64,000 nt of DNA, taken from the NCBI RefSeq assembly GCF_003253735.1, contig NZ_QKYW01000002.1:520367-584366 (forward strand). The letters run 5' to 3'. Positions 25,000 to 34,708 of the stretch are shown piece by piece. This stretch comes from Pseudomonas sp. URMO17WK12:I2 (GTDB lineage Bacteria; Pseudomonadota; Gammaproteobacteria; Pseudomonadales; Pseudomonadaceae). The translations under genes and the position numbers were made by a program. The notes under the pieces are model-generated. The model was not told where the DNA came from and made no database searches. It worked only from the letters and a program-made list of their open reading frames with translations. How positions within the stretch are numbered: position 1 is the stretch's first letter; every line of letters begins with the position of its first letter.

Positions 25000-25896
25000 A
25001 TGGCCAATCACGCGCTGCGCGCCGATCTGCTGATGCTGGTTACCGCGATGATCTGGGGTTCGTCCTTCGTCGCCCAGCGCCTGGGGATGGATGCCATCGG
25101 GCCGTTCCTGTACAGCGGCCTGCGTTTCGCCCTGGCAGTGGTCGTGCTGTTGCCGGTGGTCATGCTGCTGCGTAGACGCCGCGCGCAACCGGCCTCGCCC
25201 ATCAGCCGCCCGCTGCTGCTCGGCGGCAGCCTGATGGGCGCGGTACTGGCGTTGGGCATCAACCTGCAGCAGGTCGGCCTGCTGTTCACCAGTGTCACCA
25301 ACTCGGGCTTCATTACCGGCCTCTATGTGATCGTGGTGCCCCTGCTCGGCCTGCTGCTGGGCCACAAGACCGGCCTGGGTATCTGGCTGGGCGCCTCTCT
25401 GGCGGTAGTCGGCATGTTCCTGCTCAGCGTTGGCGACGGTTTTAATGTCGCCTCCGGTGACCTGCTGCAACTGGCCGGCGCCTTAGTGTGGGGCATCCAT
25501 GTGCTGCTGGTGGGCGTGTTCGCAGCCCGCCATGACGCCCTGGTGCTGGCCCTGGTGCAATTCGTCACCTGCGCGGCGATCAGTCTCGCTCTGGCGCTGG
25601 TCTTCGAGCATCTGCCCGGCGCCGCAATCGCTCAGGCGCTACCCGCGATCCTGTATGGCGGCATCTTCGGCGTGGCGGTGGGTTTCACCTTGCAGGTGAT
25701 TGCCCAGAAGCATGCGATCGCCTCCCACGCTGCAATCATCCTGTCCCTCGAGGCGGTGTTTGCGGCCATTGCCGGCGCCCTGCTGCTGGGCGAATCCCTG
25801 TCCACACGCGGCTATTTCGGTTGCGCGCTGATGTTCACCGGCATGCTGCTCGCCCAGCTGTGGCCAAAACCTGCAGCGCTTACAGAAAGGGCTTGA
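25000..25896 (+). CDS. EamA/DMT-family transporter
   Basis: A 298-residue inner-membrane protein with about ten hydrophobic helices in two EamA repeats, starting MANHALRADLLMLVTAMIWG. WGSSFVAQRLG near residue 20 and the second-repeat LEAVFAAIAGALLLGE near residue 255 are EamA signatures. Substrate unknown; such proteins often export metabolites. ATG 25000 follows GCAGGGAG. Its 3' end overlaps the convergent DTW gene by 17 bp. Confidence 0.87.
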   Translation: MANHALRADLLMLVTAMIWGSSFVAQRLGMDAIGPFLYSGLRFALAVVVLLPVVMLLRRRRAQPASPISRPLLLGGSLMGAVLALGINLQQVGLLFTSVTNSGFITGLYVIVVPLLGLLLGHKTGLGIWLGASLAVVGMFLLSVGDGFNVASGDLLQLAGALVWGIHVLLVGVFAARHDALVLALVQFVTCAAISLALALVFEHLPGAAIAQALPAILYGGIFGVAVGFTLQVIAQKHAIASHAAIILSLEAVFAAIAGALLLGESLSTRGYFGCALMFTGMLLAQLWPKPAALTERA

Positions 25897-26590
25897 GGCG
25901 CTCGTGCAAGGCGTCACCCAGATCAACCGCGCGCGGTGCCTTGGAGGCCAGGTAGTGCTGGCTGAAAACATCCAAGTAGGCATTGAGTGCATCCGCCGCG
26001 CGCTCGTCCCCCGCCAGCTCCAGGCACAGCGCCGCGACCTCGGCGGTGCACAGGTGATCATCGCGCTTGGAGCGGCGCAGCCGGTAACGCGACAGCGCCT
26101 CGGGTTGCAGGCTGAGTACCGGCAGGCCGTCCAGGTAAGGGCTTTTGCGAAACATCTTGCGCGCTTGGGTCCAGGTGGCATCGAGCAGGATGAACAAGGG
26201 ACGCTTGCCCACTGGCACCTCGACACTGCTTACCACACGCTCAGGCTCGGCATATTCGCCGGGAAACACCAGGTAGGGTTGCCACTGGTCATCCTCGAGC
26301 AAAGCCGGCAGTCCGGGATCGACTTCGGTGCGTGACCAGCCAAAGGCCGAGGTATCCGCGACCACGTCGGCGATCAGCCAGCCGGTGTTGCTCGGTTTCA
26401 ACGCTTCGACGTCATGCATCACCAGGCACACGCCCGCGTGGGCAGAAACCCGGGGTTTCCATGCACACAGGCAATGGCTGGCGGCCAGGCGGCAGTTCGG
26501 GCAACGCGCCGCCCGCGAGCCCCTGGCCAGAAACGGTTTGACGCTGCGCGCCAGGCGCGCGGTGCGCAATGCGTGAACGGCGTGGCTCAT
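25880..26590 (-). CDS. DTW-domain tRNA-uridine aminocarboxypropyltransferase
   Basis: A 236-residue TapT/YfiP-type enzyme, which adds the acp group to a uridine of tRNA (acp3U47 in E. coli). The zinc motif ARCPNCRLAASHCLC lies near residues 28-42. The DTW motif is present as LLDATWTQARKMFR near residue 134. ATG 26588-26590 starts a protein of family length; the frame upstream is not conserved in character. It overlaps the 3' end of the EamA gene by 17 bp. Confidence 0.85.
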   Translation of the reverse strand: MSHAVHALRTARLARSVKPFLARGSRAARCPNCRLAASHCLCAWKPRVSAHAGVCLVMHDVEALKPSNTGWLIADVVADTSAFGWSRTEVDPGLPALLEDDQWQPYLVFPGEYAEPERVVSSVEVPVGKRPLFILLDATWTQARKMFRKSPYLDGLPVLSLQPEALSRYRLRRSKRDDHLCTAEVAALCLELAGDERAADALNAYLDVFSQHYLASKAPRAVDLGDALHERLKPFL

Positions 26591-26834
26591 GGGCGCAGGC
26601 CCGGCTTGGTCGAGATCACGCAATGGAAAGCAAGGGAACACATGGCTGGCGAACTGCCTGGCAAGAAGGGGGCGTAGTTTACCAAGTGCAAGCCGCCCGG
26701 TGCCGCTCGATACGCACGCCGCAGCGACGACAAGCTTGCTAACATCGGTCATCGGTTGCCGACTTGATTCGCTGGAACGAACATAACCAGCAGAGCCCGG
26801 TCTATTACCGCTCACTGCCTTCAGGAGTCTGCCC

Positions 26835-27236
26835 ATGCAGCGTATCGCCCTATCCGTTCTCCTCGCCAGCCTGCTCCTGCCAGCCGCTCACGCCGCGTCG
26901 CTCAAGGATTACGAGCTCACCAAAACCCTGGAAAAAGTGGCCAAGGAAAGCAGTGCTGGCACACCACGGGCCATCAACGAGGACATTCTCGACCGCGGCT
27001 ACACCGTCGAAGGCAACGAACTGATCAATCACCTCAGTGTGCGCCCCGCGCACGCCTCGCAGATGCGCGGCAACCCCGACACGGTTCGCGCACAGCTGAG
27101 CAACAGCGTGTGCAGCAACCCGGGCTTTCGCAAGCTGCTGGCCAGCGGCGCGGTGCTGCGCTATGAGTTCAGCGAGATCCAGAGCAACCGCCCGATTACC
27201 ACCGAGCGATTCGGCAAGGCCGACTGCCGCCTGTAA
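26835..27236 (+). CDS. Exported PA3611-like protein
   Basis: A 133-residue protein with signal peptide MQRIALSVLLASLLLPAAHA and a mature domain of about 113 residues containing two cysteines (VCSNPGF and KADCRL) that may form a disulfide. It looks like the PA3611 family, named quorum-sensing-regulated virulence factor in P. aeruginosa, and sits in the same neighbourhood. Molecular function is unknown. Confidence 0.78.
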   Translation: MQRIALSVLLASLLLPAAHAASLKDYELTKTLEKVAKESSAGTPRAINEDILDRGYTVEGNELINHLSVRPAHASQMRGNPDTVRAQLSNSVCSNPGFRKLLASGAVLRYEFSEIQSNRPITTERFGKADCRL

Positions 27237-27288
27237 GCCATGCACTCAGGGATAGAGCCCGGGGCATTGACGCATAAGGAGTAGCGCA

Positions 27289-28350
27289 ATGGACGATCAC
27301 GCGAACGGCGATCTACCGGCAAGCGGCGATGCGCTGGCAGCCGATCTGGACGCCCTGGCGGCGCGGATAACGCCAGCCGGCAGCGCCAACGTCGCGCTGT
27401 ACCGGGAAATGCTCGCCACCGTCGCACGCATGGCCCAGGCCGACCGCAGCCGCTGGGACGCCAAGATCATGCTGCAGACCCTGCGCGAGCTCGAACGTGC
27501 ATTTGCCATGCTCGCGCGCTTCCGCCATCGCCGCAAGGTCACCGTGTTCGGCTCGGCGCGCACCCAACCGGGTCATCCGGTCTATGCCCTGGCCAGGGAG
27601 CTGGGCAGCACCCTGGCCCGCCATGACCTGATGGTGATCACCGGCGCCGGTGGCGGCATCATGGCTGCCGCCCACGAAGGCGCAGGTCGCGACAACAGCC
27701 TGGGCTTCAACATCACCCTGCCCTTCGAGCAATCCGCCAACGCGGTCATGAAAGGCAGCGACAACCTGCTGTCCTTTCATTTCTTCTTCCTGCGCAAACT
27801 GTTCTTCGTCAAGGAAGCCGACGCGCTGGTGCTCTGCCCCGGCGGCTTTGGCACCCTGGATGAAGCCCTGGAAGTGATCACCCTGATCCAGACCGGCAAG
27901 AGCCCGCTGGTGCCGGTGATTCTGCTCGACGAGCCGAATGGCACTTTCTGGCAGGGCCTGCTCGATTACATTCAGCAGAACCTGGACAGCAATGGCTACA
28001 TCCTTTCGAGCGACATGAACCTGATGCGTCTGGTACACGATGCCGAATCGGCCGCCCAGGAAATTGATCGTTTCTACGCCAATTTCCACTCCAGCCGCTG
28101 GCTCAAGGATCAGTTCGTGGTGCGCATGCGCCATGCCCTCAACGAGGCGGCACTGGCCCGGCTGAACCTGCAGTTCAGTGACCTGTGCAAGCACGGCGAC
28201 ATTCAGCAACAGCGCACCGGTGATGAACGCATCGATGGTCCCGAACTGTGCGAATTGCCCAGGCTGCTGTTCGCCTTCAGCGGACGCAATGCCGGACGGT
28301 TACGGGAGCTGCTCGACGTGATCAACCAGCCGGAGCATTGGCTGAGCTGA
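27289..28350 (+). CDS. LOG-family protein (large form)
   Basis: A 353-residue protein with a Rossmann-like LOG domain at about residues 80-260. The motif PGGFGTLDE lies near residue 184, and GAGGGIMAAAHEGA near 120. LOG enzymes release cytokinin-type bases or cleave AMP to adenine and ribose 5-phosphate; the long form with N- and C-terminal extensions (like PpnN) probably acts in nucleotide salvage. GAG ribosome site seven bases before ATG. It precedes the convergent recX-recA genes. Confidence 0.85.
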   Translation: MDDHANGDLPASGDALAADLDALAARITPAGSANVALYREMLATVARMAQADRSRWDAKIMLQTLRELERAFAMLARFRHRRKVTVFGSARTQPGHPVYALARELGSTLARHDLMVITGAGGGIMAAAHEGAGRDNSLGFNITLPFEQSANAVMKGSDNLLSFHFFFLRKLFFVKEADALVLCPGGFGTLDEALEVITLIQTGKSPLVPVILLDEPNGTFWQGLLDYIQQNLDSNGYILSSDMNLMRLVHDAESAAQEIDRFYANFHSSRWLKDQFVVRMRHALNEAALARLNLQFSDLCKHGDIQQQRTGDERIDGPELCELPRLLFAFSGRNAGRLRELLDVINQPEHWLS

Positions 28351-28419
28351 GGGAAAGGGATGACTGGGCGTCAGGGACGGCGAACCGGACGGTTCAACCT
28401 GAATGGCTGGAGCTGCCGA

Positions 28420-28884
28420 TCAGTCTTCGAACGCGCCACGCAGCAGCTGACCGACGAGGTCCATGGGGTAGCCGCGATAAACCAGAAAGCGCATCTGCCT
28501 GGCTCGCTCGCGAGCATCGCCCGGGAGCTGCCCGGCAAACTTGCGTTGCCAGGTTTCCTGCAAACCGTCTCGCCAATCGATACCGCTGTCGCGCAGCGCC
28601 TGGTCGATATCAGCTCGGGCCAGGCCGCGCTGGGAGAGGTCATCACGGATGCGCTGCGGGCCGAAGCCCGAGCGTGCCCGATAACTGATGAAGCTTTCCA
28701 GATAACGCGCTTCGGATAGCAGCCCTTCCTCGCTCAAGCGATCGAGGGCGGTTTCGATGTGCTCATCGCTGGCACCGCGCTGGCGCAGCTTGCGCGCCAG
28801 CTCGACACGACCATGTTCACGGCGCGCCAACAGATCCATGGCGGCATGACGCACCGCGGCGGCGTTATCCAGAACAGCGGGCAT
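28420..28884 (-). CDS. recX: RecA modulator RecX
   Basis: A 154-residue helical protein starting [37 protein letters not shown] near residue 21 and [20 protein letters not shown] near residue 67 are RecX repeats. RecX caps RecA filaments and limits SOS activity. Its ATG overlaps the recA stop by one base (TGATG), so it is made from the recA transcript. Confidence 0.94.
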   Translation of the reverse strand: MPAVLDNAAAVRHAAMDLLARREHGRVELARKLRQRGASDEHIETALDRLSEEGLLSEARYLESFISYRARSGFGPQRIRDDLSQRGLARADIDQALRDSGIDWRDGLQETWQRKFAGQLPGDARERARQMRFLVYRGYPMDLVGQLLRGAFED

Positions 28885-29933
28885 CAGAAGTCGGCTTCGG
28901 TATCCACCAGATCATTGGCCGGTGCATTGGCCTTGGTAGGACCGGAAACCACCAGCAACTTGTCGCGAATCTGCCCTTCGATCTCGCGGGCCACTTCCAC
29001 GTTGTCTTCCAGGAACTTGGCGGCGTTGGCCTTGCCCTGACCGATCTTGTTGCCCTTGTAGCTGTACCAGGCACCGGACTTCTCGACCAGGCCCTGCTGC
29101 ACACCGAGGTCGATGATCTCGCCGTTGCGGTAGATACCCTTGCCGTAGAGAATCTGGAACTCGGCCTGGCGGAACGGTGGCGCGACCTTGTTCTTCACCA
29201 CTTTCACGCGGGTTTCGCTGCCGACCACTTCGTCGCCCTCTTTCACCGCGCCGGTACGGCGGATGTCGAGGCGAACCGATGCATAGAACTTCAGGGCGTT
29301 ACCACCGGTGGTGGTTTCCGGGCTGCCGAACATCACGCCGATCTTCATGCGAATCTGGTTGATGAAGATCACCAGGCAGTTGGCGTTCTTGATGTTACCG
29401 GTGATCTTGCGCAGCGCCTGGCTCATCAGACGCGCCTGCAGGCCGACGTGCATGTCGCCCATCTCGCCTTCGATTTCCGCCTTCGGCACCAGCGCGGCCA
29501 CGGAGTCGACGATGATCACGTCGATGGCGTTGGAGCGCACCAGCATGTCGGTGATTTCCAGGGCCTGCTCACCGGTGTCCGGCTGCGAGACCAGCAGGTC
29601 ATCGACGTTGACGCCCAGCTTGCCGGCGTAGTCAGGGTCCAGTGCGTGCTCGGCGTCGACGAAGGCACAGGTGGCACCGGCCTTCTGCGCTTCGGCGATG
29701 ACCTGCAGGGTCAGGGTGGTCTTGCCCGAGGATTCCGGGCCGTAGATTTCGACGATACGACCTTTCGGCAGACCGCCAATGCCAAGCGCGATATCCAGGC
29801 CCAGGGAGCCGGTGGAAATGGCCGGGATGGCCTGGCGATCATGATCGCCCATGCGCATCACCGCGCCCTTGCCGAACTGTTTCTCGATCTGGCCCAGGGC
29901 AGCCGCCAACGCGCGCTTCTTGTTCTCGTCCAT
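28884..29933 (-). CDS. recA: Recombinase A
   Basis: A 349-residue RecA starting [20 protein letters not shown]. Walker A is GPESSGKTT near residues 67-75, [15 protein letters not shown] is Walker B with loop 1, and [15 protein letters not shown] leads into [16 protein letters not shown] (loop 2). It drives homologous recombination and LexA self-cleavage. ATG 29931-29933 is the family start; an in-frame upstream start adds four residues. A LexA box lies 40 bp upstream. Confidence 0.98.
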   Translation of the reverse strand: MDENKKRALAAALGQIEKQFGKGAVMRMGDHDRQAIPAISTGSLGLDIALGIGGLPKGRIVEIYGPESSGKTTLTLQVIAEAQKAGATCAFVDAEHALDPDYAGKLGVNVDDLLVSQPDTGEQALEITDMLVRSNAIDVIIVDSVAALVPKAEIEGEMGDMHVGLQARLMSQALRKITGNIKNANCLVIFINQIRMKIGVMFGSPETTTGGNALKFYASVRLDIRRTGAVKEGDEVVGSETRVKVVKNKVAPPFRQAEFQILYGKGIYRNGEIIDLGVQQGLVEKSGAWYSYKGNKIGQGKANAAKFLEDNVEVAREIEGQIRDKLLVVSGPTKANAPANDLVDTEADF

Positions 29934-29973
29934 TGTATTCCTCACGTGATCAGAAGGGCCTGACGGCCAATAA

Positions 29974-29989
29974 CTGTATAAGTAGACAG
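29974..29989. promoter_or_regulatory. LexA (SOS) box of recA
   Basis: CTGTATAAGTAGACAG fits CTG-N10-CAG with CTGT and ACAG ends. It lies in the 83 bp gap between the pncC stop and recA, so recA-recX is SOS induced independently of pncC. Confidence 0.9.
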
Positions 29990-30016
29990 TATTATTCCAC
30001 AGGGTTCGGCACTCGC

Positions 30017-30529
30017 CTACCCCGCAGCAGGATTTTCTTCGACCAGTAGTCGCAACAGCCCCTGTAGTGCGGCCTCCACGGTTTGCTGACGCACCGCATC
30101 GCGGTCACCGGAGAACTGGAAGCGCCGGCTGTACCGCGTGTCGCCATCGCCCCAGGCGATCCACACGGTGCCGACCGGCTTGTCCGCGCTACCGCCGCCC
30201 GGCCCAGCCACGCCGCTGACTGCCGTGGCGTAGCGCGCGCCACTCTGGGCCTGGGCGCCGCGCACCATGGCCTCGACCACCTCGCGACTGACCGCGCCTA
30301 CCGTGCCGAAGTGTGCTTCGGGCACGCCCAGCTGGCGGGTCTTCTGGGTATTGGAGTAGGTCACGAAGCCTGCTTCGAACCAGGCGGAGCTGCCCGCCAC
30401 CCGGGTAATGGCTTCGGCGATACCGCCCCCCGTGCAGGATTCGGCGGTGGTGACCTGGGCGTTCTTTTCCAGCAGGGCCTGGCCGAGACGGGCAGCGAGC
30501 CCGGTGATGGGCCGATCATCGATATTCAT
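30017..30529 (-). CDS. pncC: CinA-family nicotinamide-nucleotide amidohydrolase
   Basis: A 170-residue single-domain CinA C-terminal (PncC) protein. It starts [40 protein letters not shown] near residue 27 and [20 protein letters not shown] near residue 102 are the signatures. It deamidates nicotinamide mononucleotide to nicotinate mononucleotide for NAD recycling. It sits upstream of recA as cinA does in many bacteria, and is divergent from mutS. A much longer frame running antisense through mutS is not coding. Confidence 0.92.
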   Translation of the reverse strand: MNIDDRPITGLAARLGQALLEKNAQVTTAESCTGGGIAEAITRVAGSSAWFEAGFVTYSNTQKTRQLGVPEAHFGTVGAVSREVVEAMVRGAQAQSGARYATAVSGVAGPGGGSADKPVGTVWIAWGDGDTRYSRRFQFSGDRDAVRQQTVEAALQGLLRLLVEENPAAG

Positions 30530-30607
30530 CTGCGCTCCGGGGTTAAAGCGGGGGGTGTCGATACCGTACACTACGCGCTTTTGCGATTCAGCCGGACACT
30601 CGACACG

Positions 30608-33181
30608 ATGAGCCAAAGCGACCTCAGTTCTCATACCCCGATGATGCAGCAATACTGGCGGCTGAAGAATCAGCACCCGGATCAGCTGATGTTCTATCGC
30701 ATGGGTGACTTCTACGAGATCTTCTACGAGGACGCCAAGAAAGCCGCCAAGCTGCTGGACATCACCCTGACCGCCCGCGGGCAGTCGGCGGGCCAGTCGA
30801 TTCCGATGTGCGGCATTCCGTTTCACTCCGTCGAGGGCTACCTGGCCAAACTGGTCAAGCTCGGCGAGTCGGTGGTGATCTGCGAGCAGATCGGCGACCC
30901 GGCCACCAGCAAGGGCCCGGTGGAACGCCAGGTGGTGCGCATCATCACCCCCGGCACCATCAGCGACGAAGCGCTGCTCGACGAACACCGCGACAACCTG
31001 CTGGCAGCCGTACTGGGTGACGAGCGCCTGTTCGGCCTCGCCGTGCTGGACATCACCAGCGGCCGCTTCAGCGTGCTGGAAATAAAAGGCTGGGAAAACC
31101 TGCTGGCCGAACTCGAGCGCCTCAACCCTGCCGAGTTGCTGATTCCCGATGACTGGCCGCAAGGCCTGCCGGCCGAGAAACGCCGCGGCTCGCGTCGCCG
31201 CGCACCCTGGGATTTCGAGCGCGACACCGCGCAGAAGAGCCTGTGCCAGCAATTCGGCACCCAGGACCTCAAGGGCTTCGGCTGCGAAACCCTGACCCTG
31301 GCCATCGGCGCCGCTGGCTGCCTGTTGGCCTATGCCAAGGAAACCCAGCGCACCGCCCTGCCCCACCTGCGCAGCCTGCGCCATGAACGCATCGACGACA
31401 CGGTGATCCTCGACGGTGCCAGCCGCCGCAACCTGGAGCTGGACGTCAACCTCGCCGGTGGCCGCGACAACACCCTGCAGTCGGTGGTCGACCGCTGCCA
31501 GACCGCCATGGGCAGCCGCCTGCTCGGCCGTTGGCTGAACCGCCCGCTGCGCGACCGCACGGTGCTCGAAGCGCGCCAGGAGTCGATTGCCTGCCTGCTG
31601 GACCACTATCGTTTCGAAACCCTGCAGCCGCAGCTCAAGGAAATCGGCGACCTGGAACGCATCCTCGCCCGTATCGGCCTGCGCAATGCACGCCCGCGGG
31701 ACCTGGCGCGCCTGCGTGACGCACTCGCCGCCCTGCCCGAGCTGCAACAGGCCATGGCGCAACTCGACTGCGCGCACCTGGTATCGCTGGCCACCACGAT
31801 CAGCACCTACCCGGAGCTGGCCGAACTGCTGTCGCGGGCGATCATCGACAACCCGCCGGCGGTCATCCGTGACGGCGGTGTGCTGAAGACCGGTTACGAC
31901 GCCGAACTCGATGAGCTGCAGTCGCTGAGCGAGAATGCCGGCCAGTACCTGATGGATCTGGAAGCCCGCGAAAAGGCCCGCACCGGCCTGGCCAACCTCA
32001 AGGTCGGCTATAACCGCGTGCACGGCTATTTTATCGAGCTGCCGAGCAAGCAGGCCGAGTCGGCCCCGGCCGACTACATTCGCCGGCAGACGCTCAAGGG
32101 CGCCGAGCGCTTCATCACCCCCGAGCTCAAGGAGTTCGAAGACAAGGCCCTGTCGGCCAAGAGCCGCGCGCTGGCCCGTGAAAAGCAGTTGTACGAAGCG
32201 CTGCTGGAGCGACTGATCGGCCATCTCGGCCCGCTGCAGGACAGCGCCGCGGCACTGGCCGAGCTGGACGTGCTGAGCAACCTGGCCGAGCGCGCCCTGA
32301 ACCTGGATCTCAACCGCCCGCGCTTCGTCGACGAGCCGTGCATGCTGATCGAGCAGGGCCGCCATCCGGTGGTCGAGCAGGTGCTCACCACACCCTTCGT
32401 GGCCAACGACCTGAAGCTCGACGATGCCACGCGGATGCTGATCATCACCGGTCCGAACATGGGCGGTAAGTCGACCTACATGCGCCAGACCGCACTGATC
32501 GTGCTGCTCGCCCATATCGGCAGCTTCGTGCCGGCGGCGCGCTGCGAGCTGTCGATGGTCGATCGCATCTTCACCCGCATCGGCTCAAGCGACGACCTGG
32601 CCGGCGGCCGCTCGACCTTCATGGTGGAGATGAGCGAGACCGCCAACATCCTGCACAACGCCAGCGACCGCAGCCTGGTGCTGATGGACGAAGTGGGCCG
32701 CGGCACCAGCACCTTCGACGGCCTGTCGCTGGCCTGGGCAGCCGCCGAGCAACTGGCCAGCCTGCGCGCCTACACGTTGTTCGCTACCCATTATTTCGAA
32801 CTGACGGTATTGCCGGAAAGCCAGCCAGCGGTGGCCAACGTGCACCTCAACGCCACCGAGCACAACGAGCGCATCGTTTTCCTGCACCACGTGCTGCCCG
32901 GCCCGGCGAGCCAGAGCTACGGCCTGGCCGTGGCGCAACTGGCAGGCGTGCCGGGCCCGGTGATCCTGCGTGCCCGCGAGCACCTGGCGCGCCTGGAAAC
33001 CACCAGCCTGCCCCATGACCTGCCGGCGCAAGCCCCAGGACAACCAGCCGCGCCGATGCAGAGCGATCTGTTCGCCAGCCTGCCGCACCCGGTACTGGAG
33101 GAGCTGCAGCTGGTCGATCCGGATGACCTTAGCCCGCGCAAGGCACTCGAACTGTTATATGCATGGAAGGCGCGGGTCTAA
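30608..33181 (+). CDS. mutS: DNA mismatch repair protein MutS
   Basis: An 857-residue MutS starting [20 protein letters not shown]. The mismatch-binding Phe-x-Glu is in [14 protein letters not shown] near residues 31-44. The ATPase domain has Walker [15 protein letters not shown] near 615, [18 protein letters not shown] near 660, and Walker B-type [15 protein letters not shown] near 690. A C-terminal tetramerisation tail follows. The in-frame extension upstream to 30083 is antisense to pncC and is excluded. Followed by fdxA, as in most pseudomonads. Confidence 0.97.
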   Translation: MSQSDLSSHTPMMQQYWRLKNQHPDQLMFYRMGDFYEIFYEDAKKAAKLLDITLTARGQSAGQSIPMCGIPFHSVEGYLAKLVKLGESVVICEQIGDPATSKGPVERQVVRIITPGTISDEALLDEHRDNLLAAVLGDERLFGLAVLDITSGRFSVLEIKGWENLLAELERLNPAELLIPDDWPQGLPAEKRRGSRRRAPWDFERDTAQKSLCQQFGTQDLKGFGCETLTLAIGAAGCLLAYAKETQRTALPHLRSLRHERIDDTVILDGASRRNLELDVNLAGGRDNTLQSVVDRCQTAMGSRLLGRWLNRPLRDRTVLEARQESIACLLDHYRFETLQPQLKEIGDLERILARIGLRNARPRDLARLRDALAALPELQQAMAQLDCAHLVSLATTISTYPELAELLSRAIIDNPPAVIRDGGVLKTGYDAELDELQSLSENAGQYLMDLEAREKARTGLANLKVGYNRVHGYFIELPSKQAESAPADYIRRQTLKGAERFITPELKEFEDKALSAKSRALAREKQLYEALLERLIGHLGPLQDSAAALAELDVLSNLAERALNLDLNRPRFVDEPCMLIEQGRHPVVEQVLTTPFVANDLKLDDATRMLIITGPNMGGKSTYMRQTALIVLLAHIGSFVPAARCELSMVDRIFTRIGSSDDLAGGRSTFMVEMSETANILHNASDRSLVLMDEVGRGTSTFDGLSLAWAAAEQLASLRAYTLFATHYFELTVLPESQPAVANVHLNATEHNERIVFLHHVLPGPASQSYGLAVAQLAGVPGPVILRAREHLARLETTSLPHDLPAQAPGQPAAPMQSDLFASLPHPVLEELQLVDPDDLSPRKALELLYAWKARV

Positions 33182-33236
33182 CGCCAGCGCCAACTAGCTG
33201 ATAGAATCCCGCGCGCTCCGGGAGCGCTGCGGCCTT

Positions 33237-33380
33237 TAGCAGGCCGTTGAAAACGTAGGCGAGGCAGGCAAGACAAGGCAAAAACGGCCGAAAAAGCGCA
33301 GTTTACAGGCTGTAAATGAGCATTTTTTGGCCGTTTTTAACGCAGTATTGCCAACGCAGGTAGTTTTCGACGGCTTGTTA
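33237..33380. repeat. Palindromic intergenic repeat (family A, copy 2, 144 bp)
   Basis: The ends TAGCAGGCCGTTGAAAAC and, reversed, TAACAAGCCGTCGAAAAC match in 15 of 18 positions. An inner palindrome pairs AAAACGGCCGAAAAA with TTTTTTGGCCGTTTTT around AGCGCAGTTTAC...GTAAATGAGCA. It shares the core with 21789-21906. It lies between mutS and fdxA with no coding content. The inverted ends suggest a MITE-like origin. Confidence 0.75.
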
Positions 33381-33463
33381 GCCTGGCCCGCAGCCCATTC
33401 CAGAGCCTGAGAGCGGCCTATTGAGAAACCGCTCGCTGCCGTAGCCCGAGGAGAAAACTAGAA

Positions 33464-33787
33464 ATGACCTTCGTCGTCACCGACAACTGCATCAAGTGCA
33501 AGTACACCGACTGCGTGGAAGTCTGTCCGGTGGACTGCTTCTACGAGGGCCCGAACTTCCTGGTGATCCACCCGGATGAATGCATCGACTGCGCGCTCTG
33601 CGAGCCCGAGTGCCCAGCACAGGCGATTTTCTCCGAAGACGAGATACCCGATGGCATGCAGGAATACATCGAGCTCAACGCCGAGCTGGCGGAAGTCTGG
33701 CCGAACATCACCGAGCGCAAAGAAGCCCTGCCCGATGCCGAAGAATGGGATGGCGTGAAAGACAAGCTGCAGCACCTCGAGCGCTGA
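33464..33787 (+). CDS. fdxA: 7Fe ferredoxin FdxA
   Basis: A 107-residue ferredoxin with one [3Fe-4S] and one [4Fe-4S] cluster. Cysteine motifs are [14 protein letters not shown] (residues 9-22) and [12 protein letters not shown] near residues 40-51. The long C-terminal extension is typical of the Azotobacter/Pseudomonas FdI type. Between mutS and rsmZ, as in the genus. Redox partner unknown. Confidence 0.95.
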   Translation: MTFVVTDNCIKCKYTDCVEVCPVDCFYEGPNFLVIHPDECIDCALCEPECPAQAIFSEDEIPDGMQEYIELNAELAEVWPNITERKEALPDAEEWDGVKDKLQHLER

Positions 33788-33811
33788 GCGAGGCGGCACT
33801 GGCCGCCAACG

Positions 33812-33847
33812 AAAATGCCGCTACCCGGGAGGGTGCGGCATTTTTTA
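33812..33847 (+). terminator. Terminator after fdxA
   Basis: AATGCCGC and GCGGCATT arms, with an inner CCC/GGG pairing, followed by six T. It lies 25 bp after the fdxA stop. It also separates fdxA from the convergent rsmZ gene. Confidence 0.85.
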
Positions 33848-33906
33848 TGGGCGCCTGGGTGATGCGGTCGATCTCCCGGCAGTGCTGCCGAACCTTTTCT
33901 GCAGGC

Positions 33907-34041
33907 AAAAAAAAGGGGCGGTTTTACCCGCCCACTCTTTTGTCCCTATTCCCTGAAACTCCCAACTCATCGTCCTGATGAATCGCGTCCCGCGATGTCC
34001 TGGTCATTTTCCCTGACGACCTGCGCTTGTCCCTAAGCACG
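33907..34041 (-). ncRNA. rsmZ: RsmZ regulatory small RNA
   Basis: Read on the minus strand, this 135-base stretch has about eight GGA motifs, several in hairpin loops: GCTT-AGGGAC-AAGC, GTCA-GGGAAAA-TGAC, ATCGC-GGGAC-GCGAT and TCATC-AGGAC-GATGA. Single-stranded GGGAGTTTCAGGGAATAGGGAC follows, then a GGGCGG-type terminator stem with eight T. This is the architecture of RsmZ, which sequesters the translational repressor RsmA. The position just after fdxA is where rsmZ lies in pseudomonads. The 5' end (about 34041) is inferred from a TAATAT -10 box at 34048-34053. Confidence 0.88.
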
Positions 34042-34047
34042 GTTCAG

Positions 34048-34075
34048 ATATTAACGGCCTACAGATTTATCACAA
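34048..34075 (-). promoter_or_regulatory. rsmZ core promoter
   Basis: On the minus strand, TTGTGA (34070-34075) and TAATAT (34048-34053) are spaced 16 bp and end six bases before the proposed RNA start. The 130 bases upstream are strongly AT-rich, as expected for the linker bound by H-NS-like MvaT proteins in other pseudomonads. Confidence 0.65.
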
Positions 34076-34211
34076 CGCCTTACCAGCAGATGCCGGCACC
34101 TGACCGCCATCGCGTCAAAAAAATAAATCCTTTATTTACAGCAACTTGAATAAGTAAAAAATCAGAACGCCAGTTTTACAACGACAAACCGCCACCATGG
34201 CTTACAGAGGT

Positions 34212-34229
34212 TGTAAGTAATGGCTTACA
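34212..34229. promoter_or_regulatory. GacA upstream activating sequence of rsmZ
   Basis: TGTAAGTAATGGCTTACA is a perfect match to the GacA box TGTAAG-N6-CTTACA, about 170 bp upstream of the rsmZ start. This ties rsmZ to the GacS/GacA two-component system. The 503 bp gap between fdxA and the PilZ gene is otherwise filled by the fdxA terminator, rsmZ and its promoter. Confidence 0.92.
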
Positions 34230-34290
34230 TGGATAGGGAGAAAAACATGCGGAACCAGAGCGGCACCCTGAGTTCATGCCTGGCAGGCCG

Positions 34291-34647
34291 TCATACCGAA
34301 GCCGCAAGCGGATGGAAGCTGAAGTAGTAACGCAGCGCTTCGACCATCTCGAGGTAATCCTCGGGCGGCGCTTCGAGGACGAAACCCGAATCGAAACTGC
34401 CGGGGGTCACATCTTCCTGGCACCACAGGCAGGTGGCGGTGAAGTCGATGTAGCGAAAGCCGTCGCAGCCTGGAATCTTCAGGCGCAGGTCAAAGCAGCC
34501 GCCTACCAGTACCGGCAGCTGACTGATCAGCATCAGGCCATCCGCCGATACATTGCCCAGATGGCCGACTGGTTTGTCGGTAAAGGCATTGAAGACGTTC
34601 AGGTAGTACGGCAACTGATGCCGCTCGATATGGCGATTGGCTTTCAT
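34291..34647 (-). CDS. PilZ-domain protein
   Basis: A 118-residue protein that is essentially one PilZ domain. The c-di-GMP motifs are complete: RHIER (RxxxR) at residues 5-9 and NVSADG (NxSxxG) at residues 32-37. It may act as a stand-alone c-di-GMP receptor. It lies just upstream of rsmZ on the same strand, where rpoS sits in many pseudomonads, and about 5 kb from a diguanylate cyclase gene. Confidence 0.85.
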   Translation of the reverse strand: MKANRHIERHQLPYYLNVFNAFTDKPVGHLGNVSADGLMLISQLPVLVGGCFDLRLKIPGCDGFRYIDFTATCLWCQEDVTPGSFDSGFVLEAPPEDYLEMVEALRYYFSFHPLAASV

Positions 34648-34708
34648 GATGGCAGAAGGCTATGAGTATTGGCCGAGTATGCAGCCTACCTCGCCAACTG
34701 ACCAGCGC

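Noticed and set aside
30083..30607. In-frame extension upstream of mutS
   Set aside because: It lies antisense to pncC and has no MutS similarity; the known N-terminus begins at 30608.
30530..32515. Very long open frame on the minus strand opposite mutS
   Set aside because: It is the antisense of mutS codons, with Gln/Val/Arg-rich shadow composition. Only its 3' part (30017-30529) is the real pncC gene.
33181..34290. tRNA or a second sRNA in the mutS-PilZ region
   Set aside because: No cloverleaf or CCA-type ends; the only RNA-like structures are the repeat, the fdxA terminator and rsmZ.
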